From: Symbiodinium natans
Taxonomy: Eukaryota; Sar; Dinophyceae; Suessiales; Symbiodiniaceae
Assembly: GCA_905221605.1 (NCBI GenBank)
Contig: CAJNDS010001524.1
Span: 355,501 to 419,500, forward strand
Length of the DNA: 64,000 nucleotides
Reading direction: 5' to 3'
Part shown: one piece after another, positions 32,815 through 44,436 of the stretch
Numbering within the stretch: the stretch's first letter is position 1
How the letters are laid out: every line of letters starts with the position of its first letter
The notes under the pieces: model-generated
Told to the model about the DNA's origin: nothing
Seen by the model: the letters and a program-made list of their open reading frames with translations, nothing else
The model's database searches: none
Made by a program: the position numbers and the translations under genes

Positions 32815-33013
32815 TCTACTCCCCTTAGAACCTTCATAACAAGATTGCCTTTCACATCCTCTTGGATTTTATATGAACAAACATGATTCCCAAGGGGGAT
32901 ATAGTCTCTACTATTTGCTTTAGAAACCCCCAGAAATTAAAGATGACATTCCCCAGAAATTAAGAAACATTTTTAAAATGCTGTTTTTGGGGTTCTTAAG
33001 CAAAGAGTAGCTA
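32815..33013. mobile_element. family G-like segment
   Basis: ACTCCCCTTAGAACCTTCAT ... TCCCAAGGGGGATATAG is repeated at 47702-47795. The adjoining part TAGAAACCCCCAGAAATTAA ... GGGGTTCTTAAGCAAAGAGT AG resembles 38655-38765 and 62052-62145. Confidence 0.5.
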
Positions 33014-33523
33014 GCTATCACGAATTACCTCAAGAACTGAGGCCTAGAGACCAAGCATGCGACGCGTATTCTAGATGATGACCGCATGGCCCCTAAGCCT
33101 TGAGTTTATGGTTTAGGGTTTTGGGGTTTAGGGTTTAGGGGTTAGGGTACCCTACACCTTGACCCCCGTGCAGGATTCTTCAGCAACAGGTTTGAGTTCA
33201 TGCGGTCGGGTGTGCAGATCTGTGTTGGGGGATGAGTTTTCTACTCTTTCTTGGGTTTGGGATTGGGATTAGGGGTAATGAGTTTTTGGGCTCCAGGGTT
33301 CAGGGTTTTGTTGTGCGAGCTCTGTGTCACCGCGGTTGCCAAGAGACAAGAGCCTTGAGCGGCGCCAAATCCCTGACCTAAACCGCAACACCTAAACCCT
33401 AAACCCTAAGCAGGAAACCCTAAACCCAAAACCCTAAACCCTAAGCAGGAAAGCCTAAACCCTAAGCGGCCATACAACACACACGCCTAAACCCTTGTCG
33501 GGCTCATTTGGTCCACAAGGTTT

Positions 33524-33630
33524 ACTTGGTACCCCAGTAAGCATAGTAAGGGCACCCTTTTTTGAGTTGGTTACTTGAAAAGGGAACCCATAACCCAAAA
33601 AAGGGTAAAGGGTACCACTTGGCTACCAAG
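33524..33630. mobile_element. family B element
   Basis: CTTGGTACCCCAGTAAGCAT ... GGGTACCACTTGGCTACCAA G. Only 9 bp separate it from a family D right end (GGTCCACAAG, 33520). Confidence 0.75.
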
Positions 33631-33995
33631 TGTAAGGATCTTCAAAAACCATTGCCGCTACAAAAACCCTCTAGGGGCGAGGCGGCAGGCTGCGAAAAAG
33701 TTTCAGTTCGTCCTGGGCTTGTAGGGCTAAGGGTTAAGGGTTAAGGGTTAAGGGTCCTTCGTCCTGGGAGTACAGAGTTTAGGATGTTTCGGGTTGGGGG
33801 TTAAGGGTGTTAGGCTTTTGGGGTTTACGATCTTCAGGGTAGCGGGTTTAAGGTTAAGAGCTTTTTGGGGTGTATGATGCTTCGAGTTGAGGGTGATGGC
33901 TTTGTTTTGTTTGAGACGTGGCCAGTCGGAGCGTTTTTTTGTCATCAGCCTACTTCCCAGATTCTTGCGAGGACTTAAGTCTCAGGTCCGAAGGA

Positions 33996-34120
33996 TTACA
34001 TGTAGGGGCCCCCCTTACTCTACTCTCTTTAGTTCAGGGAAAATTATAACCTAACTGATAGGACTTATAACCCAATTTAGGGCCCCTTATACCCTCTAAA
34101 TATACAGGGGTGGGGGATCA
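33996..34120. mobile_element. family A element
   Basis: TTACATGTAGGGGCCCCCCT, TTATAACCTAACTGATAGGA, CCCAATTTAGGGCCCCTTAT. Confidence 0.7.
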
Positions 34121-34194
34121 TAGGACCATGCTGTTTGCTGCCATGTGGAAGGGCTCTGACAGAAACCTACAGAGACACAGCGATCCTTCTCCCT

Positions 34195-34430
34195 AATTCT
34201 TCGTAGGGAATGAGGGAGGAAGTTGGGTACCTCACATCCCCCTTATATCGACCCTTTAAAGGGACTATGTAGGGCACCCTGAGAAAATTAGGCACCTTAT
34301 CGCCCCCATTTTTCTACCCTTTAAGGAATTAGGGACCTTATACCCCCTCTTTTTTTCTACCCTGTAAGACTTAAGTTTCGGGGATCATTTGGGGCACCTC
34401 ATTCCCTCATCTCCTGCGACGAGCCAGCGA
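34195..34430. mobile_element. family F element, long copy
   Basis: ATTCTTCGTAGGGAATGAGG ... CTCATTCCCTCATCTCCTGC GACGAGCCAG, with repeated inner modules CCCTTTAA and ACCTTATACCCC. Confidence 0.55.
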
Positions 34431-35350
34431 GGCCCGGAGGATCTTGCCCCGAATCTCAACCCGCTGCAACCCTTCGGATCAGGGTTTAGGGTTTAGGGTT
34501 TAGGGTTTAGGGTTTAGGGTTTAGGGTTTAGGGTTTCTAAGCCCGAAAGAGTTCAGGGTCCACTCCCTAAACCCTAAATCCTAAACCCTAAGCCCGAACC
34601 CTAAACCGTCCCCCCGCCCCCCCCCCTCCCCTCCCGCCCCGAAAGCCCGGACTCCTAAACGTCTGAAACCTGAACTCTAACCCTAAACCCTAAACCTTAA
34701 ACCCTAAACCATGGACCCTGAAGCCTGAGTCTTTCAGACTCTGAGGTCGCACACACTGCAAGAATCCCGCAAGCTAAAACTGCAAAGATTAGCTTGCGGA
34801 ACTCTTTCAAGATTACAAGAACTATTCTTACAGTAACTATCTTTCTTGTTGTTCTTTTGACTACCTCTTAAGGCGCTTACGCGACTCCTCGTCTAAAGCC
34901 TCAGCTACACTCCATGCCCAAGCGCCAAATCACCCTAAGCCCTGAACCCTAAACTCTAAGCCCTCAACCCTACACCCTACATCCTAATCTCGACACCCCC
35001 GTGGGGTGGATCCCGACCTCGTCCGCTGATGGCTTGCCCGCCCGCGGGGTGCGGGATCCGTGATCATGGAGACTCTGGCTGCGCCTCTTCAGGGTTTAGG
35101 GTTTAGGGTTAGGGTTTAGGGTTTAGGGCTAGGGTTTAGGGCTCAGGGCTCAGGGCTTAGGGTTCTCACAGAGCCCTCATAAGAACCCAGAACATCCCCC
35201 AGTGCAATGCCGGTTCAAGAAGCCGGTTACCGGAGGTCTGTAGGGAAATGGAGCGGAGGGAAAGCCGGTAGGCCCGAAGATCCTCCTGCCCCCCATCAAC
35301 CATGAAAACCCAGAAAGCCTAGAACACTAGAACCCTAGAATCCTAAGACC

Positions 35351-35464
35351 CTAAAACTCTAGAACCCTAAACCCTAAACCCTAAACCCTACACCCTAAAC
35401 CCTAAACTTAGGCCCTAAACCCTAAACCCTAAACCCTAATCCCTAAACCCTAAACCCTAAACCC
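35351..35464 (-). repeat. CCCTAAA array
   Basis: About fifteen units with a short break (CTTAGGCCCT). The facing TTTAGGG/TTCAGGG array is at 35555-35630. Confidence 0.9.
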
Positions 35465-36051
35465 CTCCCCCCTCCCCCAGACTCATGAGGCCTCGAGGCC
35501 TTGCGCCGCGCGGACAGGTTGAAGTCCAGGTAATCCTTGGGGGTGGATCGTTTCGGGTTTAGGGTTTAGGGTTCAGGGTTCAGGGTTTAGGGTTCAGGGT
35601 TCAGGGTTTAGGGTTTAGGGTTTAGGGTTTGGGGTCCCAAGCTTCGTCCCTAAGCCCTATACAAACCCTAAAGACATAGAAACCTCTTCAACCTCATAAG
35701 TCCGAAAACCTGTGAACCCCTCAAACCCCCAAAGAAAGCCCAAAACCCTAGCCTATACACCCTAAGCCCTAAACCCTAAACCCTGAACCTGGGTACCCCT
35801 GTGAAAGGAGCCTGCGACTTCCCAAGAAAACCAGGGCCCCAAAGCTCGACCTTCTTGAGGCAAAGCCTGAGTTCTTCAGGGCAGGAGTTACCTATTTCAT
35901 ATTCCGAGCCAAGCCCAGGACCACCATGAACTTTAGGGTTTAGGGTTTAGGGTTGAAGCGCTCTGGCACCCCATCCCGCCAAGGATCTGCAGATCGGGCA
36001 CGAAGAACGCTGTTGGCGACTCCTGCCAGGCGTTTGGACTAATTTGAGCTC

Positions 36052-36231
36052 CTGGCTCTTAGTAGGGAATGAAGGAATTCGGGCCCTATATAAACTCGAA
36101 TTAAGGGATTCTATGAGGTACTTCCCCTAAACCCTAAACCCTAAACCCTAAACCCTAAACCCTAAACCCTAAACCCTAAACCCCAAACCCCAAACCCCAA
36201 ACCCTAACCTCATTCCCTGCTGAGAACCAGC
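36052..36231. mobile_element. family F element with a CCCTAAA array inside
   Basis: Ends CTGGCTCTTAGTAGGGAATG and CATTCCCTGCTGAGAACCAG match F. Between them about ten CCCTAAA/CCCCAAA units (36125-36208) replace the right half of the element. Confidence 0.75.
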
Positions 36232-36298
36232 CAGACTGAGCTGCAGAGTGCAACACGGGCATCCCCCACCCCCCGTTGAACCCTCATCCCCGGCACCC

Positions 36299-36398
36299 CT
36301 TAGTTGTCCAGTACCTAGGGGGACTACAGGTTAACCTTTGGGAATATGAGGGGATTATACTACCCCAAAAAGGTTAAAGGTTACCTACTCTACAACCA
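36299..36398. mobile_element. family E element, copy 1
   Basis: TTAGTTGTCCAGTACCTAGG, GGTTAACCTTTGGGAATATG, AAAAAGGTTAAAGGTTACCT ACTCTACAACCAG. GT near the left tip and AG at the right. Confidence 0.7.
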
Positions 36399-37043
36399 GG
36401 TATAGCCACGGAGCCCTACAAGCAAGCCATGGAAGCAACAGCCTCCCGTAGGCAACTGCGAACCCTGCGCAGTCCCATCTTCCCAGTTAAAACCTAGCTG
36501 GACTCGGATCGAAAGGCCAAGGATGTCCGAACTGAAGCTACCCAAGAATCCTCAGCCCCTACACGCTATCGACCCGAAAATAAGGGAGGAGGGGATGCTT
36601 GTAAGCTGTCACCGGCGGGCCTGCCGCCGCTTTCGCTTGCATTGGGCTCCTCCTGCGCGCAGGCGTGCGGCGTTGATGGCGTCATATGAGACCTAGAGCC
36701 TACACCCCGCCCATACTCCTGAACGTCAAGCCTAACCCCTAAACCCCTAAACCTCTAAACCCCTAAACCCTTAAACCCCTAAACCTAAACTCCAACCCCC
36801 CCCCTTCGCAAAAAAAAAACACAAACAATAATAAACAACCCCAAACCCTTAAAAAAAACGGCTTAGGCTCAGGGTGGTCCTCTCACAGGGTGGGCCAAAC
36901 TCCAATGCCAGGGCTTTGTTTCCCCCCACTCCCAAGTCCACCCCACCCCCTCCCCAGAACTCAAGAAATGCTTTTTAAGGTTTAGGGTTTAGGCTTCAGG
37001 GCTTATAAGAGTTTCTAGAGCTTCGGGTTTATCAAAGGTACAG

Positions 37044-37589
37044 TTAAGGCAAAAGTGCTATTCTTGTTCGGTGGGGGGAGGGGGGGGGATGGATGGGTGT
37101 CCGAGGGGGATTTGGGGCAAGGGCCTCCTGTTCATGGTCCAGGCCAGAAACACTCACAGCTCCATCAAACTCTTAGTTGTCCAGTACCTAGGGGTTTTTA
37201 AGGTTAACCTTTGGGATGATAAGGGGAGTATATGAACCCAAAAAGGCTAAAGGTTACCTACTCTACTACGAACAGCTTCACATGCTCACCGTGCAGTTTG
37301 GTCTTGCTGGGGTGAAGCAGCAGCACTGTCGTGCTCTCTGCGCGCAGTACGTACAGGGGGCCATGTCGCCCACTTGAAGGCATCGGGGCTTCGGCTCTTT
37401 GGAACACGTGCCCGGAGATCTGCCACATGTGCATGATTGTGCATGGCTCCCTAAACCCTAAACCCTAAACCCTAAGCCCTAAGCCCTAAACCCTAAACCC
37501 TGTGCAGCTGTGTCCCTGCCATGTGTCCTCGCCTTAAGTTGCAGACTGAATTCTGCGAGTTGCTCTGCAGATCCTCGACTGAACACACT
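37044..37589 (-). CDS. candidate three-exon gene part with a 52-nt array intron
   Basis: Minus strand: exon 37499-37589, intron 37447-37498 (only TTTAGGG/CTTAGGG units, ends GGGAG), exon 37290-37446, intron 37160-37289 (donor GTGAGC; contains a full family E copy), and exon 37044-37159 to TAA. Phases 0 and 1 match. The middle exon is the most coding-like stretch among the islets, for example RHGPLYVLRAESTTVLLLHP, with a good donor and an acceptor that abuts the array. The first exon includes EDLQSNSQNSVCNLRRGHMA. No start codon or domain was recognised; upstream exons are expected above 37600. Confidence 0.55.
37171..37272. mobile_element. family E element, copy 2, inside candidate intron
   Basis: CTTAGTTGTCCAGTACCTAG, GGTTAACCTTTGGGATGATA, GGCTAAAGGTTACCTACTCT. 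Confidence 0.75.
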
Positions 37590-38371
37590 CTTGAAACAAG
37601 CCTGCCCAACCCCTAAATGCCACATTTTCCCCTGAACATACTACATGTTCCCCTGTTTGTTTGGCTCTATATATATATATATACAAACTAAAACTGCCCC
37701 TGAAAATACTACATCTTCCCCTGAATCTAGTATATCCAGGGGCCCCCATCGGTGCCCCTGCAATGCTCCCCACTTCCCCCTAACCGGGCACTCGATTCAC
37801 GCACCGCGGCTTGTAGCCCAAGAAGACTACAGAGTCATCGCTCCAATTTCTGCTTTCCCCCGAATAGTTTCTTTTTTCAAAAAGGGTTTGGGGTTTAAGG
37901 TTTAGGGTTTCGGGTTGAGCTGTATATTTCCTTTTAGAAAAGGAGGCTTCTTTGGGGGGGCGACAGGTAAACTACCCAATCACCAAGGAGCCCTAACACC
38001 CCGAAAGCATGACAAAGCCCGCGGCTCCTCTGCAACTCCGCACTATCTGATCGGCTGGCGGATAAAAGACACTACTCCTGCTCGTCCTCTATTCATCCAG
38101 AGCAGCTTCGGAAATTTAGGGTTCAGGGCTTAGAGGATTAGGATTCTTGGGAACTCGGGTTCTAAGACCTTGTTCTCGCTCCTAAGGATGGTTCACCTCA
38201 AGCCCTACTTCTAGCCTCAAGCACGAAGCCCGAACGTCTACAGTCCATTGAGGACGACGCCATCCTGCGGGAAACCCTAGGCCTAAATCCTAAACCCTAA
38301 ACCCTAAACCCCTAAACCCCTAAAACCCCTAATCTGTCCCTAAGAAGAGAGTCCTGAGCCAAGCCTTGCCT

Positions 38372-38640
38372 TGGGAACAACATGAACCCCTCCAACATCG
38401 GGGGCGTCATACACCCGATACTACTGTAAGCCCAGTTCGGGTGTATGAAGCTCATACTACCTGCCATAGAGCCCTAACCCTAAAATTGGGGGGTTATATA
38501 CCCTGTACTACCATAATCCCAGTTAGGAAATATGAGCCCAAATACTACTATGCTCCCCTTTTCGGGCACATGAACCTAATATTTATAAGCCTTCTTGTTA
38601 GGGTATACAAGTATCTACTACAATAATCCCTATGAGGGCA
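38372..38640. mobile_element. family D cluster
   Basis: Several D modules in a row: AACATGAACCCCTCCAACAT, GGGTGTATGAAGCTCATACT, TTATATACCCTGTACTACCA, GAACCTAATATTTATAAGCC. A further right end lies at 38765-38787. The family G-like hairpin 38655-38765 sits between. Confidence 0.5.
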
Positions 38641-39078
38641 TACGAACCATAAAATGACCCTTTCACTACTGTTTGGTTAAGAACCCAAAAAAAAATCCCC
38701 ATACTACCCTTGTAAGGAAGAATGTTCTTTATTTTTGGGGGGTTCTTAAGCAATTGGTAGTCCAGGGTTCATTTGGTCCACAAGGGACACATCTGTTTGC
38801 AGGACTGGCAGATCTGAGGATCCCGGATTTCAGGTGTCGCTGAAACCTAAACCCTACACCCTGAACCCAGAACCCTAAACCCTAAACCCTAAACCCTAAA
38901 CCTCCGGGCCCCCGACGTTGACGTAAGCACCCGAAGCCGTCTGGCCCAAGAAGAACAGAGGAACGAGCTTTGGGGAGATCACCTCCAAGGGATGCCGAGC
39001 TGCTTCCCAAAGATTCGTGGGTTTAGGGTTTAGGGTTTAGGGTTTAGGGTTTAGGGTTTAGGGTTTAGGGTTTAGGGC

Positions 39079-39206
39079 TACCTGTAGGGGCCAACCCTCG
39101 TGATAAATTGGGTATGAAGGGCCCTTCATTCGGTTAAAAGCCCTACCGAGTTAGGACATATTTCGCATACCTAAAGCTAGTATAGTGAGGGGGCCGCTAC
39201 TTGTAC
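39079..39206. mobile_element. family A element directly after an array
   Basis: CTACCTGTAGGGGCCAACCC ... GGGGGCCGCTACTTGTACAG. The TTTAGGG array 39019-39078 ends exactly at its left tip. Confidence 0.65.
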
Positions 39207-39540
39207 AGTGCCCGTCTATAAGATGAAAAAAGAGCGAGAGCTTCACTCAACATGCCTAAAGGCGTTTTAGAAACAAGTTTCCTCAGCTAAAGAAGAGGGT
39301 CTAGTGAGTGCAGCATTGGATGCTCTGTTAAAGGCTCCGGGAAGTTGACTGAGGATGTGTCAGCGTTTGCCGGGAGTCCCTCGGCCTGACATACCTTGGG
39401 GAGCAAATAAGCCCTAAACAGGTTCAGGGTCTTATTAGGCTTCATATGCCCCTATAGGGATTATCGTGGTGCAGGGTATACGGGTATTTAGTCCGCCGAC
39501 CCTGGCGGCGTGTTGGATGGGAAAAGGAGGTGAAAACCTC

Positions 39541-39775
39541 CTTACTGCGGGGGGGGCGGGGGGGGCGGGGGGGGGGAGGGGGGGTACCCGGGGGTACCCG
39601 GGCAGCTTTTCCATGGAGGGCCAGGCCACCCACACCGCATAAAACTCACGGACCATAAGCGGGTTTCGCACAAGACATAGGGGCCCTGTGGGAAAAACCC
39701 GGCCCGCCCTACCCCCCCTACCCCCACCCCTACCCCCCCCCCTACCCCTCCCCCCCAACCCCCCCCTACCAATTG
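39541..39775. repeat. G-rich then C-rich low-complexity pair
   Basis: Poly-G-rich GGGGGGGCGGGG runs at 39549-39583 and CCTACCCC runs at 39710-39768, about 130 bp apart and complementary in composition. They create proline/glycine-rich false frames on both strands. Confidence 0.7.
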
Positions 39776-40241
39776 ATGGGGCTGCTGGCCTTCAAGCTGG
39801 CTTCAGCTCCTGTTTGCGTCCCAACGTTTCACAGAGGCTCAAGCACATCAACTTTTTTGGCATCCTTTGAGCTGACGAGCGCGTTTAAACCTTTCAACTA
39901 TGCTCCAGCGGGGTCGGCGGCTTGAGCCGGAGGCTCTTAAATCCACAAGGTAGGGCAGCCCGACTTCCCCTGACCTCCTGGATGCTTCCATCTTGATACT
40001 TATACCCCAATAGTAGGATCCTGATTTTTCTGTGGTTGTTGGAAGTGAGAGCCGCGCGCCGGAATTTTACCGAATTTTGGAAGGTGCAACCCTCAGCTCG
40101 GGAATCCCAGCATCCTCTCGACTGACCACCTTCAAAACCTCCCCTCTCACCTCCACCACCCCATCCCCTAAACCCTAAACCCTAAGCCCTAAACCCTAAA
40201 CCCTAAACCCTAAACCCCAAACCCTACACCCTAAACCCCAC

Positions 40242-40348
40242 CCCCCCGATTCCCGCCGGGGCACCCCGAAGAACTGCGCCGACGCCGAGGCGACGGAACC
40301 AGCCACGGCGCCCACTGCGGCGCCCAGCGCCAGGAACTCAGTGGCAGA
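40242..40348 (-). CDS. candidate exon, hydrophobic segment
   Basis: Minus-strand islet after CTCAAAG, fully open, with FLALGAAVGAVAGSVASASA, a Gly/Ala-rich stretch that could be a membrane helix, then QFFGVPRRES. The donor (GGGTGGGG or the following GTTTAGG) leads into the array 40165-40240. Third codon positions are GC-rich. A plausible next exon (about 40066-40130, before GTAAAA) is open, but its phase is ambiguous. Confidence 0.4.
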
Positions 40349-40619
40349 CTTTGAGGGGTCTGGGGTCTAGGGTTTGGGGGTTATAGGGTTTGGGGTTTAG
40401 GGTTTAGGGTTTATAGGGTTTGGGGTTTAGGGTCACCAGGACTTAGGACATACCCCGATAGGGACTGTAGTAGTAGAAGGTTATATACTCTACTAGGGAG
40501 TATAGTAGCATCAGGTTTATATATCCCAGTAGTGGTTATGCTAATACATACTTCTCTACCCTAATAGTGGACTTCTAAGGAGCTTTGTAAAAGCTCAAGG
40601 CCCGGGCAGGGGCTCTCCA

Positions 40620-40920
40620 GGGCTATTCCCTAAACCCTAAACCCTAAACCCTAAACCCTAAACCCTAAACCCTAAACCCTAAACCCTAAACCCTAAACCC
40701 TACCTAAACCCTAAACCCGGTGGGGGACCACGCCAAAAACCGCGTGGCCGGTGGCGACCTCCAGCACCACGGTCCAACCAACGACTTCCAACAGGGTTTA
40801 GGGTTTAGGGTTTAGGGTGTAGGGTGTAGGGTTTAGGGTTTAGGGTTTAGGGCTTAGGGCTTAGGGCTTAGGGTTTAGGACCCTAAACCCTAAACCCTAA
40901 ACCCTAAACCCTAAACTATC
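40620..40920. repeat. three arrays with a head-to-head strand switch
   Basis: CCCTAAA units 40628-40720, then an 80-bp islet, then TTTAGGG units 40797-40879 that change directly into CCCTAAA units (40880-40917) at the junction TTTAGGACCCTAAA. Confidence 0.85.
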
Positions 40921-41108
40921 AGGGGGCTCTACCTCGGACCCCTAAGGTTGTACCCTTGGGTTTGGGGACCCGTGTTAACGATCCTCTAAGGCAATATATT
41001 TGCCATCTTCAGCGTATTCAGCGAAACTTTTAGGGCCCAGAAACCAACCCTTTTAACCCCCCCAAAAACCCTTTTAACCCTATAACCCCTGTAACTCTAA
41101 CAAACCCT

Positions 41109-41218
41109 ACTTGGTAGCCCAGTAACCATATCATAGAAAGGGTACCCTTTTTGGGTTGGTTACTTTCGAAGGCCTTGAACCCAAGAAAAGAGCAAAAGGG
41201 TACCACTGGGCTACCAAG
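41109..41218. mobile_element. family B element with perfect 14-bp tips
   Basis: CTTGGTAGCCCAGT and ACTGGGCTACCAAG are exact reverse complements, with inner GGGTACCCTTTTTGGGTT / CAAAAGGGTACC. The best-preserved B copy in the window. Confidence 0.85.
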
Positions 41219-41607
41219 CCCATAAACCCTAAACCCCATAAACCTTTCCAACCCTCTAAACCCTGTAAACCCAGCAAACCCTATAAAGACCCCAATAAAA
41301 AACCCTATAGAGACCCCATAAAACCCCAGAAAAAAAAAAAAAAAAAAAACCCTCAACCCTCAACACCGTGCTGGGCGCGGAACAGCCGCCCGATTGCCGG
41401 CACGGGAGCCGATGGCGGCGGCCTCGGGTCGTGCAGCGCTCTCTTTCGGGGGTTTGTGGGGTTTCTGGGGGTTATGGGGGTTATGGGGTTTATAGTAGGG
41501 TTTCTAGGGTTTATAGGGGTTTATAGGGTTTATAGGGGTTTATAGGGTTTGTAGGGTTGTTAGGGTTTATAGGTTTAGGGTTCAGGGTTTACCGGAGGTA
41601 TTTAGGG

Positions 41608-41705
41608 GCTGCCTTCTGGACCACATGAACAGTCAAAGCTTGAGTTCGTGGTGCATATACCCTCATCGGGATTACAGTAGTAGATGACCCCAAATTTGGC
41701 TTAAG
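41608..41705. mobile_element. family D element, right end lost
   Basis: CCTTCTGGACCACATGAACA, GTGCATATACCCTCATCGGG ATTACAGTAG, then degenerate. Confidence 0.45.
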
Positions 41706-41918
41706 TGCTTTGAACCCGAAAGCCAAAGCCTGAACAAAAACACTTGGCCTCAACCCCCGAGACCTAAACACTTGGCACCCTAAACCCTCGACCCTAAAAT
41801 TCTCCCTAAACCCTCCACCCCTAAGACCTAAACACTTGGAACCCGAAACCCTGGACCCTAAATCCTCCCTAAACCCTAAACCCTAGATCCGTAGAGCTCT
41901 ACCTACTTACAAGTCTAC

Positions 41919-42040
41919 TCAGAAGCCATCAGGGGGGTTTCGGGTCACTGAGGCACGGGCGCTAAGCACGGCCACCAGCAGGGCGCCGACGAGCATGGAC
42001 ATGGCCAGCCGCACCTGGCAGTCGTTGTGAGCAGCTCCTC
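41919..42040 (-). CDS. candidate 3' exon with possible membrane helix
   Basis: Minus-strand exon after GTTAG: 40 codons to TGA with very GC-rich third positions. It contains VRLAMSMLVGALLVAVLSAR, a convincing single hydrophobic helix followed by a short polar tail (SVTRNPPDGF), as in a C-terminally anchored protein. A strong-looking GTAAGT lies 15 bases past the stop, so another frame or longer splice form is possible. Degenerate array units lie just upstream. Confidence 0.45.
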
Positions 42041-42956
42041 CTAACAAGGGTTTAGGGCTTGTAGGGCTTGTAGGGCTTATAGGGATTATAGGGATTATAG
42101 GGATTATAGGGATTGTAGGGACTATAGGGTTTACATAGGGTTTAGGGTTGAAGGTTTATCTAGGGTTTAGGGTTTAGGGATGTTTAGGATGACCCCAAAC
42201 ACACCTTGAAGGCCCTAGGCCATGCAGGTCATCATCCCGGCCACCTACATACACCAAGCGAACCCCCTTTCTTGCTTGTTGAAGGGGAACTTTAAGCCTC
42301 TGAAAAAATAGAAAGCAAGGGTATTATTGCGGAAACCCTAGTTCTTTGCTGAACATTGTACCGACACATCCAGAAATTAGAGGCGTCCCGAGGCCAGGGT
42401 TCCGAGGCCAGGAGAGTCCATAGCCGCGTTTACAGGACGAGCCGAGGAAACTTGTGAAGCTGCGGGCTTTCTTGTTTAAAATAAGTACCTTATAGACCCA
42501 GTTCGAACGAGTTGAGGTGAGTTGGGCGCCATGCTGCGGGCAAACGCCTCGGAACCACACATGTATTCTTCAGCTTCCCCATGAGTGCTGGCTACGACAG
42601 GAAGCCTACAGTCAAAGGTTAGGGTTTAGGGTTTAGGGTTTAACCCCAAGCCCTAAACCCTAAAGTCAAAAACTGTCAAAGCTCTTGTAGGCTCTTGCCA
42701 TATCACCGAATTGGAGAGCAGTATGACTCAGATGTTACCTGGCAGCCCTACATCCCTGCTGAAAACCCTAAACCCTGAAACCCCGAAACCCTGAAAGCCA
42801 AAACCCTAAACCCTAAACCCTAAAACCCTAACTCCTAAGCTCCTAAGCCCCTCAACCCCCTAAACCCCACACCCTGCTGAAGGCCTGGTAAACTTTCCGG
42901 AAGCCGTAGTGTCGGTCGAAGTAGGGGTCCAGCCTGTTGCTTCTCACGGGGCTGAA

Positions 42957-43235
42957 CCCTAAACCCTAAACCCTAAACCCTAAACCCTAAACCCTAAACC
43001 CTAAACCCTAAACCCTAAACCCTAAACCCTAAACCCTAAACCCGAAAACCCTAAACCCTAAACCCTAAACCCTACGGGCTGTTGGGGCCTCGTTCGACTC
43101 TATGGCGCCTTAAGGGCTTTTTTGGGGTGTTCGGGTTTTGCGGCTAAGGGCTTTGCAGGTACCCTAAACCCTAAACCCTAAACCCTAAACCCTAAACCCT
43201 AAACCCTAAACCCTAAACCCTAAACCCTAAACCCT
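42957..43235 (-). repeat. two CCCTAAA arrays around an 85-bp islet
   Basis: 42957-43073 (about sixteen units, one CCCGAAAA) and 43160-43235 (about ten units). The islet 43074-43159 is T- and G-rich and not clearly coding. Confidence 0.9.
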
Positions 43236-43819
43236 TAACAGAAGTACCAGTGCTTGGCTTCGGCTTTCGGGGGGGTCACATGGTGGCACCGTCTCTGAAG
43301 GCTTTTCTTTGTTGGCTCAGCTCATGGGCCTTGGAGGCCTATAGGGCTTTAGGGTTCAGGGTTTATAGGGCTTAAGGGTTAAGGGGTTAGGGTTTAGGAC
43401 GATGAGAAATTCGCAAACGACAATCTCCATCTAGCCGGCTTCAGCCATGAGACTTTCTACTTTTAAGTGCCTCTTGTGGGCTTTTCTAGGGTTTATGGAT
43501 GAGGGGTTTCGCCATCAGGATTTGCACAACCCCACCAGAATACAAAAGAACCCCGAATTAAAAGGCAGTCAACCGATAGTTATATCAATATTATTAGTAT
43601 TATGATTTTCATTTTCATCATTATAATTATGATGTCTATTGCTTTTATTTATATTCTTACATCCCTATTTATAGTTCCTTAGGCCAATGCAGATGACTCA
43701 TATGGACCCACCTAAGCCTCCCCGTCGCGACACGTGAAAGACATCCTTGCTCGAGCAAGTGATCCCGACAATCTAACGGCAGTTGCATGGTCCACGAGGG
43801 TTTAGGGTTTAGGGTTTAG

Positions 43820-43940
43820 GGGCATGGTCCCTTCATGTGGACGCTTACAAGGGGATACCCTTCCATATCCCAAAAATCCAAAGCCCATACTTCAAGAAGC
43901 CCTTAAAGAAGGTAAGGGACCAATTTAAGGGACCATGCCC
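43820..43940. mobile_element. family J element next to an array
   Basis: GGCATGGTCCCTTCATG / AGGGACCATGCCC tips. The array 43800-43820 ends at the left tip. Confidence 0.65.
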
Positions 43941-44334
43941 TTAATACAACTGGGACCGTATACCCTATTGTACCACTTCAATCCCTATCAGGGCAAATGC
44001 ACCCTAAACCCTGAGCCCCAAAACCTCTGCTGCCATAATTCTACTAGGGCATGTATGATAAGAACCCACCCAAACCCTAAACCCTGAACCCCCCGACTTA
44101 TAAACCCCAAACCCGAACCCTAAACCCTAAACCCTAAACCCTCAATCCTAAACCTTTGTAAAGTTCATTTGGCCCCTTTAGGATGACGCACAAACACGGC
44201 GGCTCGGCGCGCGTGCCAGGGCAAACACCAACAAAGGCGTCACGTAGACCGCAGCACACATCCTAAGCAAAAGCTACAAGAACTTTGGGTTTAGGGTTTA
44301 GGGTTTAGGGTCTAGGGTTTAGGGTTACCAAAGA

Positions 44335-44436
44335 AACCCTTCAAATTGGGATCGTATACCCTGTAATACTTTAATCCCTGCTGGGTTTATGAACCATAGG
44401 CCATAAACCCTTGCAGGGTTCACTTGGCCCACAAGG
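44335..44436. mobile_element. family D element truncated by an array on the left
   Basis: TTTAGGG units (44288-44325) lead into AAATTGGGATCGTATACCCT and the right end GGTTCACTTGGCCCACAAG. Confidence 0.6.

Noticed and set aside
39435-39772. Pro- or Gly-rich proteins on both strands
   Set aside because: Derived from G-rich and C-rich low-complexity runs.
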